From an uncultured beta proteobacterium (GTDB lineage: Bacteria; Pseudomonadota; Gammaproteobacteria; Burkholderiales; Burkholderiaceae_C): a DNA stretch of 33,055 nucleotides. Every line of letters begins with the position of its first letter. Position 1 is the first letter of the stretch. The stretch is taken from positions 1 to 33,055 of the forward strand of contig CAJAXU010000172.1 in the NCBI GenBank assembly GCA_903948045.1. The letters run 5' to 3'. This document shows, piece by piece, positions 7,459-23,528 of this stretch. A program made the position numbers and the translations under genes. Under the pieces are notes generated by a model, which saw nothing but the letters and a program-made list of their open reading frames with translations, made no database searches and had not been told where the DNA came from.

Positions 7459-9016
7459 CGGGTACCACCTCTTCAAGAATTTTTGCAGACATCAAGACAC
7501 TGGGCACACCCGCCCCAGGCTGGGTACCCGCCCCCACCAGGTACAGGCCGTCAACATCCTGGCTGCGGTTGTGCGGGCGAAACCAGGCGCTTTGCACCAA
7601 GATCGGCTCCAAGCCAAAACCGGCCCCTTTGTAGGACCATAGACGGTCCTGAAAGTCTTGTGGTGTGGTGACTTTGGAAGACACCACATGCTGCTTCAAG
7701 TCGGGCAAAACGGACTCTTGCAGGGCGGTGGCAATCGCGTCTCGGTACTGCTCGGTCACCGCCGCCCAGTCGGTGCCGCTGCTGAGATTGGGCACCACAG
7801 ACAGCACATAGAAGCTGTCGCAACCGGCCGGCGCGAGCGATGGATCGGTCGCTGTGGGCCGGTACAGGTAGAGGCTGAAGTCTTTGGACAGGGTGTGATT
7901 TTTGAAAATATCCTGCAGCAAACCTTTGTACCGAGGCCCCAGCACCATCATGTGATGTGGTACGTCGTGATACTGCCGATCGGTGCCGAAATACCAGACA
8001 AACAGGCCCGAGGAATACTTGCCCTTGGCAATCCGCTTGTCGGTCCAGTGCTTGCGATGCTGCGGCTCGATCAAATGGCGGTATGTCCAGGCTGGGTCGG
8101 CATTGCTCACCACAATGTCGGCGGGGATGAACTCCCCACTGGGCAACTCGACGCCGCGAGCCCGGCCACCCTCGACGCGGATGCGCGTCACCGGTGCGTT
8201 GTAGCGGATCGGCACACCCCGATCAGTCAAGAGCTGAACCAGCTCACGCACAATGGCGCCGGTGCCACCCATCGCTGAGTGCACGCCCCAACGGCGCTCC
8301 AGCGAGTGAATGAGCGCATAGACACATGTCACCGAATAGGGGTTGCCGCCAATGAGCAGCGGATGAAAGCTCATGACGATGCGCAGTTTGGGGTGCCGAA
8401 TGTGTTGCGCCACCAGACTGTAGATCGAACGCCAGGCCTGCATGCGCGCGAGATTGGGCAAAGCTTTGACGACGTCGCCAATCGACTCAAAGGGAATCAT
8501 GCCCAACTCCTGGAATCCGAGCTGGAAACAGCGCTCTGAAGCCTTCATCAGGTTCTTGAAGCCCTGAACATCCTCGGGGCTGAGACGCGCGATCTGATCA
8601 AGCATCGCATCATCGTTGTTGCTGTAGTCGAAATGCGTGCCGTCGTCAAAACGAATGCGGTAAAAAGGTGACATCAAGCGCAAGTCGACATGGTCTTGCA
8701 TGCGCCGGCCGCACAGCGTGAACAGCTCTTCGATCAAGTGCGGCAAGGTGATGATGGTCGGTCCGGCATCGAAGGTGAAGCCGTCCTGCTTGTGCACATA
8801 GGCGCGTCCACCAGGCGCATCCAGCTTCTCCAACATTTGGACCGAGTAGCCCTTGACACTCAGCCTGATCGCCGCCGCCAGGCCACCGAAGCCGGTGCCA
8901 ATGACCACAGCGGTCGGTGCCTTGCTGCCGGTGGTCGGCAATGCGCTGCGTGAGCCACCACTGACCCCACTGGCACCGCCGCCGATCCCGTCAACGGACT
9001 TGAAGTAGCTTGTCAT
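7439..9016 (-). CDS. crtI: Phytoene desaturase
   Basis: A 525-residue FAD-dependent desaturase that converts phytoene through several steps to neurosporene or lycopene. The Rossmann motif GTGFGG is at residues 40-45, PGGRAYV follows, and the C-terminal CrtI signature is at LYLVGAGTQPGAGVPSVLMS. The start chosen is ATG 9016. The longer frame to 9127 would lie within puhE and adds unrelated residues. About 30 Gly/Ser-rich residues precede the Rossmann strand, somewhat longer than usual. The start overlaps the puhE 3' end by 26 bases and the stop overlaps crtB by 20 bases, placing crtIB inside the bch-puh transcription unit. Confidence 0.95.
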   Translation of the reverse strand: MTSYFKSVDGIGGGASGVSGGSRSALPTTGSKAPTAVVIGTGFGGLAAAIRLSVKGYSVQMLEKLDAPGGRAYVHKQDGFTFDAGPTIITLPHLIEELFTLCGRRMQDHVDLRLMSPFYRIRFDDGTHFDYSNNDDAMLDQIARLSPEDVQGFKNLMKASERCFQLGFQELGMIPFESIGDVVKALPNLARMQAWRSIYSLVAQHIRHPKLRIVMSFHPLLIGGNPYSVTCVYALIHSLERRWGVHSAMGGTGAIVRELVQLLTDRGVPIRYNAPVTRIRVEGGRARGVELPSGEFIPADIVVSNADPAWTYRHLIEPQHRKHWTDKRIAKGKYSSGLFVWYFGTDRQYHDVPHHMMVLGPRYKGLLQDIFKNHTLSKDFSLYLYRPTATDPSLAPAGCDSFYVLSVVPNLSSGTDWAAVTEQYRDAIATALQESVLPDLKQHVVSSKVTTPQDFQDRLWSYKGAGFGLEPILVQSAWFRPHNRSQDVDGLYLVGAGTQPGAGVPSVLMSAKILEEVVPDVKSFV

Positions 9017-9842
9017 GTTTTTCCAGGTTAACCACGAGCCCGGTCGGCTTCTGGGCTTCAAAGGTTTGGTCGGTATCGGCGCCCTTGCCCCGGCGTATGG
9101 CCCATCGCCACAGCGCCGTCGTGTCAAGCGGCAGCACCAACATCAGATGCTCCAAAATGGCCAAAGCGAGCAGGGTCCCCACCAATGTGGCGCCCACCAC
9201 TTGAGCCGGCGTGGTGGCGGCGCTCGATGCGTAGCTGAACAGCACCAGCAGGCAAAGACTGGCGGCAGCGACGGAAAATGGAAAAAATGCATTCATCCAC
9301 CGGCGGCGGAAGAAGCTTTGCAAATACGCCAGGTGGCTGGGCAGGAACGCCTCGCTCAAGTTACGCACGCCAAAAAACAGGTTAAGTTTGGCACTGGTGC
9401 GCATCACCCAGAGCACCAGATAAGTGGCACTACCGACTTGGTTGGGGGCATCCCAGGTCAGCGCCAGGATGATCAGGCCCACCGCCAGTATCGCCAGCTC
9501 GTGCCAGAGCACCGCACGCAAGGACTCGACGAAGCGCCGCCATCCTGTTGTCCCCGGCGGCAGCGCCGTGGTGCGGGGTCCGGTGATCCAGCCCGTCAGA
9601 AAGCTCAGCTCATTCCAACCCCAAGCCAGCAACGCGCAGGTAAAGGCACAGTAAGCCCCAGTCATGCTGGTCTGCTGTGCGGTGTGGCCAAGGCCGACCA
9701 GCGCCGCCGCGCCAAGAAGCGATGACAGCAGCAGGCTTAACACGACAGCCGACCGCGACATCCGGTTCAGCAATATCACGATGCCTGTGCTGAACCACCA
9801 GATGAAGATCGCAAACCCCAGCGCAACGGCCGCGTCGTTCAT
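8991..9842 (-). CDS. puhE: Photosynthetic complex assembly protein 2
   Basis: A 283-residue integral membrane protein with about seven hydrophobic helices. Its length, its segment FFGVRNLSEAFLP and its position directly after acsF fit PuhE (DUF3623), which in Rhodobacter influences the level of reaction-centre and light-harvesting complexes. It follows acsF by 31 bases and overlaps crtI by 26 bases. The biochemical action is not known for the family. The C-terminal 30 residues are hydrophilic and cytoplasmic-looking. Confidence 0.85.
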   Translation of the reverse strand: MNDAAVALGFAIFIWWFSTGIVILLNRMSRSAVVLSLLLSSLLGAAALVGLGHTAQQTSMTGAYCAFTCALLAWGWNELSFLTGWITGPRTTALPPGTTGWRRFVESLRAVLWHELAILAVGLIILALTWDAPNQVGSATYLVLWVMRTSAKLNLFFGVRNLSEAFLPSHLAYLQSFFRRRWMNAFFPFSVAAASLCLLVLFSYASSAATTPAQVVGATLVGTLLALAILEHLMLVLPLDTTALWRWAIRRGKGADTDQTFEAQKPTGLVVNLEKHDKLLQVR

Positions 9843-9873
9843 CCTTGGCTTTCAGTGGACAAAGGTCCCACGC

Positions 9874-10950
9874 TCACCAGGCCGGGAGCATGCGAACCTG
9901 CGCCGGAAGCTCATGACGCTGGACTGGTAAAAAATAGAGCCGCACGAAGGTGACAGCACCCGAGATCGCCCAGCGGGCCCGCTGCAAATTGCCGATCAAG
10001 CCGCCTCGGCTTTTGGCCTTGTCCATTTCAGTCTGGGCTTTGAACAGATGCGCCAAGCCCTCGCGAAATGCCGGGTGGTCGATATCCAGGCTGATGGGGA
10101 ACACCTGACGCGTGATGTCATTGGTGATGCGAAACACCGTGTAGTCGTAAGAGGTGGACTCCAGCCCCATCTCGTGGTGCAACATAGGGCGGGTATGGTC
10201 ACGCACGTACATGGTGGCGTACACCGCCAGCAGGAAGAAGCGGATCCAGTAGACATTGCCGCCACGCAGCAGATGCGGGTTGGCACGCATGATCAGGGCA
10301 AAGGATTCTCCATGGCGGAACTCATCATTGCACCAACGCTCAAACCAGCGGAAGATCGGGTGAAAGCGTTTGTCTGGATTTTTTTCCAATTGGCGAAAGA
10401 TGGTGATGTAGCGCGCATAGCCAATCTTCTCGGACAAATAGGTCGCGTAGAAAATGTACTTGGGCTTGAAGTAGGTGTAAGCCTTGGTGCGTTTGAGATC
10501 GCCCAGATCAATACCCAGGCCAAAATCCTTGAGCGACTGGTTGATAAAGCTGGCGTGGCGCGACTCATCACGCGCCATGAAGCGCATGAGTTGTTTGATG
10601 TCGGGGTTTTCGACGTTCTTGAAAATCTCGTTGTACAAAATACAGCCCGAGAACTCCGAGGTGAGCGAGGAGATCAGGAAGCCAAGAAATTCCTGGCGCA
10701 TTTCCGGGCTGACCTGGGAAAAGCGCTCGGCCACTTCCTGGGCGAACTCAGGCGTTCTCTGGAAGTGGTCATGGTTGTTGTCCCCTTCGTACTCCGCCAT
10801 CATGGCGTCCCACTCACTGCGCATGGACGAGACGTCAAGGCGATCCATCGCGGCAAAGTCAGTGGTGTAAAAACGCGGGCTGAGCATGGTGCTCTCCACC
10901 GCCTTTTGAGAGGCTTTCGCGGCAGAGTCGATGGTCGGGGAGGCTTGCAT
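9874..10950 (-). CDS. acsF: Mg-protoporphyrin IX monomethyl ester oxidative cyclase, di-iron
   Basis: A 358-residue di-iron enzyme that forms the isocyclic E ring of bacteriochlorophyll using oxygen. The ferritin-like ligands are visible: Glu99 in SEFSG, Glu129 and His132 in DESRH, and Glu210 and His213 in NDEFRHGE. Placement between puhC and puhE is typical of proteobacterial PGCs with the aerobic cyclase. ATG 10950 has GGAG about ten bases upstream. The oxygen-independent cyclase bchE is not in the window but could lie elsewhere. In some betaproteobacteria AcsF needs a small partner, BciE, which I did not find here. Confidence 0.96.
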   Translation of the reverse strand: MQASPTIDSAAKASQKAVESTMLSPRFYTTDFAAMDRLDVSSMRSEWDAMMAEYEGDNNHDHFQRTPEFAQEVAERFSQVSPEMRQEFLGFLISSLTSEFSGCILYNEIFKNVENPDIKQLMRFMARDESRHASFINQSLKDFGLGIDLGDLKRTKAYTYFKPKYIFYATYLSEKIGYARYITIFRQLEKNPDKRFHPIFRWFERWCNDEFRHGESFALIMRANPHLLRGGNVYWIRFFLLAVYATMYVRDHTRPMLHHEMGLESTSYDYTVFRITNDITRQVFPISLDIDHPAFREGLAHLFKAQTEMDKAKSRGGLIGNLQRARWAISGAVTFVRLYFLPVQRHELPAQVRMLPAW

Positions 10951-10991
10951 GGAAAACTTGCTCCGTAAAAAAGTCGGATGGGGTGCTAGGT

Positions 10992-11462
10992 CTATTCAGG
11001 CCGCATGGCCAGGAAGCGCGCAAATTCTGCCGTGTTGGTTGGCCCGAAGGACTCCAAGTCCACCCGATGCCCAGTGCTTGGATCCATCAATGTGACCCGC
11101 CCATCGACACGGGCGACCAGGTCAAAAGGCAGATTCGATCCGAGTGCACGCGCATGCCGCTCGCGCGTCAGGGCACGCAGGGCACCCCGCACAAAGCCCT
11201 GCTCGCCATGCAGCACTGTCAGCGTCTCGCCAGTACGGCCATCGGCCACCAAGACACTACCGTCTTTTTGGTCCTGGAAAAGCAAAGAGCGCTGTACCGT
11301 CGGCGCCGCAGCCCGTTGGTCTGGCCCATTGCCCGTGATGCGCACCAGCCCGACGGAGATCAGTGAGAAAGCAATGATGCCGCCCGCGCAAAGCAGCACC
11401 CACTTCGGGAAGCTGTCAGCGCCCGCGACGGCAGGCTTGGTAGCCAGGTTCAGGCTGCTCAT
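10992..11462 (-). CDS. puhC: Photosynthetic complex assembly protein PuhC
   Basis: A 156-residue protein with one N-terminal transmembrane helix (about residues 20-41) and a C-terminal periplasmic domain containing the family segment [14 protein letters not shown]. PuhC is needed for normal assembly or organisation of the RC-LH1 complex in Rhodobacter. Its ATG overlaps the puhB stop as ATGA, and acsF follows after 41 bases. Length and order puhA-puhB-puhC match the family. Confidence 0.9.
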   Translation of the reverse strand: MSSLNLATKPAVAGADSFPKWVLLCAGGIIAFSLISVGLVRITGNGPDQRAAAPTVQRSLLFQDQKDGSVLVADGRTGETLTVLHGEQGFVRGALRALTRERHARALGSNLPFDLVARVDGRVTLMDPSTGHRVDLESFGPTNTAEFARFLAMRPE

Positions 11463-12139
11463 GTGGGACTGACTTGAAATGCCGGCGCGTCCCGGCCGGC
11501 CTCAACCGGCGCAACGGCCACTGCCGTCAAGCCAGTCGCCTGTGACCAGGCATCGCGCAACAGAACCGCGACCGCCCGAGCCTCAGGTACAGCCCGCAAG
11601 GTCGGTTCGGTCTTGTTGATGCGCCAGGGACGCACGCTGGGCCACAGGTGCACCCAGGCAATGCGGTCTTCGCCAGTCAAGGCCAAAGAAATATCGCCAA
11701 ACCCGCCGGGGATATCCCGTACATCCGCCGCGTTCATGCGCTTTAGCGGCAGGTTGAAGGTCACGGTCAGCACAATCCCCAGCCGCATCACCACACGCTT
11801 GTTGGTGAGTGTGTAGACCGTGGTTTTCGCCGTCATGAGCGCCAATAGCCAGACGGAGCCCATGGCCACCACCGCGAGCGGGACGATCCATTTGATGGCC
11901 GCCAGCACAGCCCAAGGTCCTGCGCCAGATTCCAACGCCGGCCAGGCACAGACGAGCGTCAAAAGCGAGAAATAGATGGCCAGCTTGCGCATATGAAAGG
12001 CGGAGACCGCCAGGGCCTTGGTATCTGGGGCGCCTTGCCACAAAATGCGCTCGTCGGACGGTAACCGCTCAGGTAGACCGTACTGGGGCTCAAACTCGTG
12101 CTCGTGCTCGTGGCCTTGGTTTTGGATCGTCATGGTCAT
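11459..12139 (-). CDS. puhB: Photosynthetic complex assembly protein PuhB
   Basis: A 226-residue membrane protein with a His/Glu-rich N-terminus (HEHEHEFEPQYGLPE), two or three hydrophobic helices at about residues 50-103, and a C-terminal PH-like soluble domain (TNKRVVMRLG onward). PuhB assists reaction-centre assembly. Two in-frame starts exist, ATG 12139 and ATG 12133; a weak GAGAA sequence is better spaced for the second, so the first two residues are uncertain. It sits 35 bases after puhA and overlaps puhC by four bases. Confidence 0.92.
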   Translation of the reverse strand: MTMTIQNQGHEHEHEFEPQYGLPERLPSDERILWQGAPDTKALAVSAFHMRKLAIYFSLLTLVCAWPALESGAGPWAVLAAIKWIVPLAVVAMGSVWLLALMTAKTTVYTLTNKRVVMRLGIVLTVTFNLPLKRMNAADVRDIPGGFGDISLALTGEDRIAWVHLWPSVRPWRINKTEPTLRAVPEARAVAVLLRDAWSQATGLTAVAVAPVEAGRDAPAFQVSPT

Positions 12140-12174
12140 TTCTCGTCAGGAACAAAGCTGCTTCAGCAACAAGC

Positions 12175-12936
12175 TCAGATCAGTGGCTCACTGCGTGTGA
12201 CATCAGCATACAGTGTGCCGCCGCCGTAGTAGGCGCTGATCTTGTCCTCTTCCAGTTTTGTCACTTGGTCGGGGTTGCGCAGTGCGGGAACCGCTGCAAA
12301 GTGACGCGCGTATAGGGCATGAACTTCGACTTGATTTCTGCGAATCAACGCAAACGGGATGGGCAGCAACACGGTACGCCCACTCGAGATTTCGACTTCG
12401 AGATAGCGGAACATCATCTCGGCCGAGTCGATCCAGATGTCCTTGACCGTACCGCCTTGTTTGCCGTCACCGCCCATCACTGGCAGGCCGCGGGGATCGA
12501 CATCCTGCACGGCCACGGTGTAGTCACTGGCCAGACGCAGGGGTCGCAGCAAGGGCAAGCCAGCATGGCTGCGCTCTGGCACGTCTTCGCGACTGGCATA
12601 GGCGCCGGCACCAACGCCGGAGGTCATGGCATCGCCGCTCGGCTCGATGGGCGAGCCAGAGGTCGATCCAGTGGCCGCAGCGCGGACCAGCGGCTCTTTG
12701 CGGGTCAAGTCGGGCACCGTCACGCTTTTGCCACCTTCAAGCAAAAAGGTTTTGGCTTCCGGAATCGGGAAACCCTTGACAACGGCACGGCCACTGCTGC
12801 CCGACTCCATCGGATAACCCTCTCGGTGGTTTTCCTGAACAAGGTAATAGATCAAACCGGCGAAAAAAACCCAAAAGGCATAGAGCAGCAATTGGGCCAG
12901 ATCGACGTAGCCAGTGATGTTTCCGATAGTTTGCAT
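12175..12936 (-). CDS. puhA: Photosynthetic reaction centre H subunit
   Basis: A 253-residue protein with one N-terminal transmembrane helix (about residues 12-32, ending YYLVQENHREGYP) and a large cytoplasmic beta-rich domain, as in all H subunits. It caps the L/M core and shapes proton delivery to the secondary quinone. ATG 12936 is chosen because AAGGAG (12945-12950 on the complementary strand) lies 8 bases before it. The longer open frame to 13038 runs into lhaA and is not family-like. A Gly/Ser-rich linker occurs at about residues 90-115. Confidence 0.97.
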   Translation of the reverse strand: MQTIGNITGYVDLAQLLLYAFWVFFAGLIYYLVQENHREGYPMESGSSGRAVVKGFPIPEAKTFLLEGGKSVTVPDLTRKEPLVRAAATGSTSGSPIEPSGDAMTSGVGAGAYASREDVPERSHAGLPLLRPLRLASDYTVAVQDVDPRGLPVMGGDGKQGGTVKDIWIDSAEMMFRYLEVEISSGRTVLLPIPFALIRRNQVEVHALYARHFAAVPALRNPDQVTKLEEDKISAYYGGGTLYADVTRSEPLI

Positions 12937-12944
12937 GGCGAATT

Positions 12945-12950
12945 CTCCTT
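12945..12950 (-). promoter_or_regulatory. Strong ribosome binding site of puhA
   Basis: AAGGAG on the - strand lies 8 bases before ATG 12936 and is one of the two strongest Shine-Dalgarno sequences noticed in the window. It fixes the puhA start and fits the need for high H-subunit output from within a long polycistronic message. Confidence 0.8.
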
Positions 12951-12958
12951 GGTAGCGA

Positions 12959-14395
12959 CTAAGCGTGTGACTCGGCAGGGCCGAGGGTTTTCGGGACAAC
13001 GGATTGAAAGGATCTTGGGCGCCTGACCAACGGACCAATGGCGACCAGGGTAATGAAGAGCAGCAGCATTTCCACGTGGTACACCATGCTGTAACCCACC
13101 GAGGGGTCTGTCATGGCCGGGCCCCACAAGCCTTGGGTCGTGATGCCAGTGACCACGTCCCGCAAGGCGCCGCCGAAGAACATGGCAATGCCAGCGGCCG
13201 CCGACTGAACCGCACCCCAGGCGCCCAAGGCCAGGCCAACAAAACCAGCCTCCATGCGCATCGCGGTAAACAGGGTGCCCACCGCAAACAAGCCACCGCC
13301 AAACCCAATGCCCAAGGCGCCCACTCGAAACAACCAACCGGCATCCAGCGGGGCCGAGAAAATGACCGCAGAAAACGCGGGCAAGCCCGCCAGCGCCCCA
13401 TAAGCGGCCAACCGCATCGGATCAACACCTTTGGCCAGCCGGCGCCCGGCCAGGTAAAAACCCAGCAGTCCACCTGCAGCGAGCATCGCGGTCAGCGCGC
13501 TGGTGGCACCAACGCTGAGCTTGAGTATTTCGCCCCCATAGGGCTCGAGCACAATATCCTGCATATTGAAGGCCATGGTGCCAAGGGCGGTGGCCCACAA
13601 GAAGCGGCGCGCCTGCGGCAAAGCAATGAACTGGGCCCAGACTTCGCGGAAAGCCGGCTGCACGACCGTCTTGAGCGCCGCCACACGCTGGGGGTTGCGC
13701 GGCTCCTGCTTCCATAAGGCGATCCCGTTCAACGCAAGGACCACCAATGCCGTGCCCTGCACCACCTGAACCAGGCGCTCAGGGGTGAATTCCGCCAGCA
13801 GAAAACTGTAAATCAAACTGCCACTGACGGCGCCAACCAACAACATGGTGTACAGCAGCGCAACCACGCGAGGCCGGGTCTCCTCGCTGGCCTGATCGGT
13901 CGCCAGAGCCAGCCCGGCGGTTTGCGAGGTTTGCAGCCCAGCGCCGACCAACAGGAATGCGAATCCGGCAGCACCTTGACCCACCCAGTCGGGTACCGGG
14001 ACCTGGCCTTGACCGGACAGGACCAATAGCGCAAAGGGCATCACGGCCAGACCAAGGAACTGAATCAGTGTGCCGCCCCACATAAAGGGCACACGGCGCC
14101 AGCCGAAAGCCGACACATGCACATCCGACTGGTAGCCCGTCACTGCGCGGAAAGGCGCCACCAACAATGGCAACGCCAGCATCAGCGACACCAGCCAGGC
14201 GGGCACGCTCAGTTCGACAATCATCACCCGGTTCAGGGTGCCGATCATCAGGGCTGTGGTAAGGCCCATGGTGAACTTGAACAGGGTCAGTCGCAGCAGG
14301 CGGGACAGCGGCAAGCCGGCGCTGGCAACGTCAGCAAAAGGCAGCCAACTGGCCGGCATTTGCCTGGCAAATTTGGTGAAGGTATTTACCCTCAT
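12959..14395 (-). CDS. lhaA: Light-harvesting 1 assembly factor, PucC/LhaA family
   Basis: A 478-residue major-facilitator-type protein with about twelve hydrophobic helices. It belongs to the PucC/LhaA/Bch2 family, which helps insert bacteriochlorophyll into LH1 or LH2 antenna complexes. Family segments include SDVHVSAFGWRRVPFMWGGTL and FNMQDIVLEPYGGE. The start is ATG 14395, overlapping the bchM stop as ATGA; the longer frame to 14461 is inside bchM. Position between bchM and puhA identifies it as LhaA rather than PucC or Bch2. It is the only PucC-family gene in the window. Confidence 0.93.
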   Translation of the reverse strand: MRVNTFTKFARQMPASWLPFADVASAGLPLSRLLRLTLFKFTMGLTTALMIGTLNRVMIVELSVPAWLVSLMLALPLLVAPFRAVTGYQSDVHVSAFGWRRVPFMWGGTLIQFLGLAVMPFALLVLSGQGQVPVPDWVGQGAAGFAFLLVGAGLQTSQTAGLALATDQASEETRPRVVALLYTMLLVGAVSGSLIYSFLLAEFTPERLVQVVQGTALVVLALNGIALWKQEPRNPQRVAALKTVVQPAFREVWAQFIALPQARRFLWATALGTMAFNMQDIVLEPYGGEILKLSVGATSALTAMLAAGGLLGFYLAGRRLAKGVDPMRLAAYGALAGLPAFSAVIFSAPLDAGWLFRVGALGIGFGGGLFAVGTLFTAMRMEAGFVGLALGAWGAVQSAAAGIAMFFGGALRDVVTGITTQGLWGPAMTDPSVGYSMVYHVEMLLLFITLVAIGPLVRRPRSFQSVVPKTLGPAESHA

Positions 14396-15090
14396 GCGCG
14401 CAACCATTCCATGGCTTGGGACTTGTAAAACCCGCTTGAGACACGTTGGCTTCGGCCGCAATGCCAGGCGTCCAGCGGGCGGTGCGCCCTCATCAGCCGC
14501 GCGATTCGCGCTTCGGCCATCGGCTCAAGCCAGGGGGCTCGATCACCCCGTGGGAACAAGCGGCCCACTGAAATCATGGCTGCCAGCACTGGCGTGCGTG
14601 GCGCGAAGGTGAACACGATGGAGCCCGCCGTACGGTCAGCCAATTGCGCCAATGCGCTGACCGCGTCATCGGTCTGGTAATGGATGATGGAGTCCATCGC
14701 CACCACATGGTCGAAATGGCCCAACGCTGGGTCCAACATGTCACCACTGTGGAACTCTACCAAGTGCGCGACGTCCTGGGGGATTCGCGTGCGCGCCAAC
14801 TCGACCAAGGTCGGCGACAAATCAATCGCGACCACCTCGGCGCCACGGCGCGCGGCTTCAACAGCCAGTGCGCCGGTGCCGCATCCGGCATCCAGAATGC
14901 GCTTGCCACTCAGGTCCTCGCCCAGCCAGGAGATGAGCGTGGCCCGCATACGGTCACGCCCAGCGCGTACCGTCGTGCGGATCCGGCCAACCGGCGCGTC
15001 GGAGGTCAAGGTGGCCCAGGCGGCAGAAGCCGTCCGATCGAAATAATTTTCGATCTGCCCACGCCGCTCCTGATAAGTCGCATCAGTCAT
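14392..15090 (-). CDS. bchM: Mg-protoporphyrin IX O-methyltransferase
   Basis: A 232-residue S-adenosylmethionine-dependent methyltransferase that makes Mg-protoporphyrin IX monomethyl ester, the substrate of AcsF. SAM motif I is LDAGCGTG at residues 66-73, with the acidic residue of motif II in AIDLS. It lies 11 bases after bchL, with GAGG about ten bases before its ATG, and overlaps lhaA by four bases. Order bchH-bchL-bchM puts consecutive pathway enzymes together. Confidence 0.95.
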   Translation of the reverse strand: MTDATYQERRGQIENYFDRTASAAWATLTSDAPVGRIRTTVRAGRDRMRATLISWLGEDLSGKRILDAGCGTGALAVEAARRGAEVVAIDLSPTLVELARTRIPQDVAHLVEFHSGDMLDPALGHFDHVVAMDSIIHYQTDDAVSALAQLADRTAGSIVFTFAPRTPVLAAMISVGRLFPRGDRAPWLEPMAEARIARLMRAHRPLDAWHCGRSQRVSSGFYKSQAMEWLRA

Positions 15091-15101
15091 GGTCGAGTGC
15101 C

Positions 15102-19769
<4,668 letters not shown>

Positions 19770-19798
<29 letters not shown>

Positions 19799-21380
19799 AG
19801 AGTGTCTCCGTCGTGATGACCGACAGGCCACGCTCAGAGGCGTAACGTTCGGTGTTTCGCCGGGCCTTGCCGCGGACGAAAAAGGGAATCTTTTTTAATT
19901 CTTTTTCAGCACCGTCATCCCATTTGGAGACCGCGCCGTTTGCGGGTGTCAAGCCTTCAGCGGCAGGGCTCTCCGCTGGCAGGTCCGTCGGCGGGAGCTC
20001 GGACGGCCGCAGTGCAGGCTCTGCCACCTGCACTGGCTGCATGCGCGCCGCGCCGCCCAAGTGGGAGGGTACCGCGTCTTCATGGAACTCAGAATCTCCG
20101 CGAAACATGCCGATCAGGTGCTCTTCCAAGCCCATCATGAGCGGGTGCACCCAGGTGTCAAACAGGACGTTGGCGCCTTCAAAGCCCATTTGCGGCGAAT
20201 AGCGGGCCGGGTAATCCTGCACATGGACCGGCGCTGAGATCACGGCGCAGGGTACGCCCAGGCGCTTGGCGATGTGGCGCTCCATTTGGGTCCCCAAGAC
20301 CAGTTCGGGCTGCAATTCGGCGATGCGCGCTTCAATTTCCAGGTAGTCGTCGCTGACCAGCGCGTCGACACCGTAGAGATTGGCCGCATCGCGCACATCA
20401 CGGGCAAACTCACGGCTGTAAGTGCCGATGCCGACGACAGTGAAGCCCATTTCCTCAGTGGCCACTTTGGCAGCGGCAACCGCATGCGTGGCGTCGCCAA
20501 ATACAAAGACCCGCTTGCCGGTCAAGTAGGTGGAGTCGACCGATCGCGCATACCAGGCGGCACGCGCATCGGTTTTGGCCAGAAAGGCGTCTGCATCCAA
20601 CCCGGCCAGCTCGGCCACTTCTCGCACGAAGGCACGGGTGGCGCCGCGGCCAATTGGAATCACTTTGGTAAACGGTTGCCCAAAATTGCGTTGCAGCCAC
20701 TGCGCGCTCAAGTTGGCAATCTCTGGGTAAAGCACCACGTTGAAATCCGCATCGGCCAATCGAGCCAGATCGGCGGGTGTGGCCGTCAACGGGGCGACGA
20801 CGTTGATCTCGAGCCCCATGTCAGTCAACAACTTGCTGATCTCGGTCAAATCGTCACGGTGCCTGAAGCCCAGCGCCGTTGGCCCCAGGATGTTGCAGCG
20901 TTGTTTTTTGGACTCGGTGTTTTCCCCAGTGCGCTGGGCCGGCTGGGCAAGATGGCGCACCAGTTGATAGAAGGTTTCTGACGCACCCCAGTTTTCCTTA
21001 CGCTGGTAAGACGGCAGTTCCAGAGCCACCACTGGGATGGGCAACTGCAGTGCCTTGCACAAGCCGCCCGGGTCATCCTGGATCAGTTCGGCCGTACACG
21101 ACGACCCCACCAGCATGGCTTTTGGGGCAAAGCGCTCGAAAGCCTGACGGGCCGCGGTCTTGAACAGCTCGGCCGTGTCGCCCCCGAGGTCGCGCGCCTG
21201 GAAGGTGGTGTAGGTGACTGGTGGGCGTTTTTGCAGACGCTCGATCATGGTGAACAGCAGGTCGGCGTAGGTGTCACCCTGCGGTGCATGCAACACGTAA
21301 TGCACCTCTTCCATCGCCGTGGCGATTCGCATCGCACCCACGTGCGGCGGTCCCTCGTATGTCCAAAGCGTGAGCTGCAT
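19770..21380 (-). CDS. bchB: Light-independent protochlorophyllide reductase subunit B
   Basis: A 536-residue subunit that with BchN forms the catalytic tetramer of DPOR. Asp36 (in [10 protein letters not shown]) is exactly where the unusual aspartate ligand of the NB cluster is known. A Pro/Ala-rich linker of about 50 residues separates the catalytic domain from a C-terminal domain ([19 protein letters not shown]). ATG 21380 begins [13 protein letters not shown] as in the family, with AAGGA about ten bases upstream. The frame to 21494 lies within bchN. The gap to bchN is 13 bases. Confidence 0.97.
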
Positions 21381-21393
21381 GCTGCTGCGTCCT

Positions 21394-23237
<1,844 letters not shown>

Positions 23238-23244
23238 GGGGCTC

Positions 23245-23273
23245 AATTTATCCGCCCCGGCCGAAAATGTCAA
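23245..23273 (-). promoter_or_regulatory. Predicted sigma-70-type promoter of bchF operon
   Basis: On the - strand TTGACA (23273-23268) is followed after 17 bases by TAAATT (23250-23245), a perfect -35 and a 4/6 -10 box. The -10 box ends 7 bases before the bchF ATG, so transcription would begin at or next to the start codon. The -35 box coincides with a PpsR-like half-site. Confidence 0.6.
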
Positions 23274-23301
23274 CTTATTGTTACGTCATTTTTATTTGAC
23301 A
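23268..23301. promoter_or_regulatory. Two degenerate PpsR/CrtJ-like operator motifs
   Basis: The PpsR consensus is TGT-N12-ACA. One copy at 23268-23285 reads TGTCA-N8-TTACG and the next at 23284-23301 reads CGTCA-N8-TGACA, each off consensus by one or a few bases. They are side by side and cover the bchF -35 region, where a repressor would block RNA polymerase. PpsR is encoded nearby. Confidence 0.5.
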
Positions 23302-23374
23302 CATGGATCTATACCCGACTAAACTTCAAGGACACCCGAAATACTTTGACTTAGATTAGATAGGCGCCTAAAAA
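23296..23374 (+). promoter_or_regulatory. Candidate promoters for ppaA-ppsR and start of the untranslated leader
   Basis: Two + strand candidates are seen: TTGACA (23296-23301), 18 bases, TAAACT (23320-23325); and TTGACT (23346-23351), 17 bases, TAAAAA (23369-23374). Either would give a leader of about 150-200 bases before ppaA. The leader contains GGGAT-TTGCC-ATCCC (23442-23456), extended by TGTG (23432-23435) pairing with CACA (23459-23462). I see no recognised riboswitch motif. Confidence 0.4.
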
Positions 23375-23528
23375 GGCCCTCAGGCGGTTGCCGCATCAGC
23401 ACTCCACATGGCACCGTCCTGTGCAGATTGATGTGGGTCCAGGGATTTGCCATCCCAACACAGCAACGCTGACCGGCAAGGCCCTGAAACGTGAACCAAG
23501 TAAAAAAATTCCTTAAAACGGAGACAAA

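Noticed and set aside
12937-13038. Longer puhA start at 13038
   Set aside because: The added 34 residues lie inside lhaA, and the strong AAGGAG precedes ATG 12936.
23375-23528. Cobalamin riboswitch in the ppaA leader
   Set aside because: I could not find the B12-box or the usual conserved core; hairpins alone are not enough.
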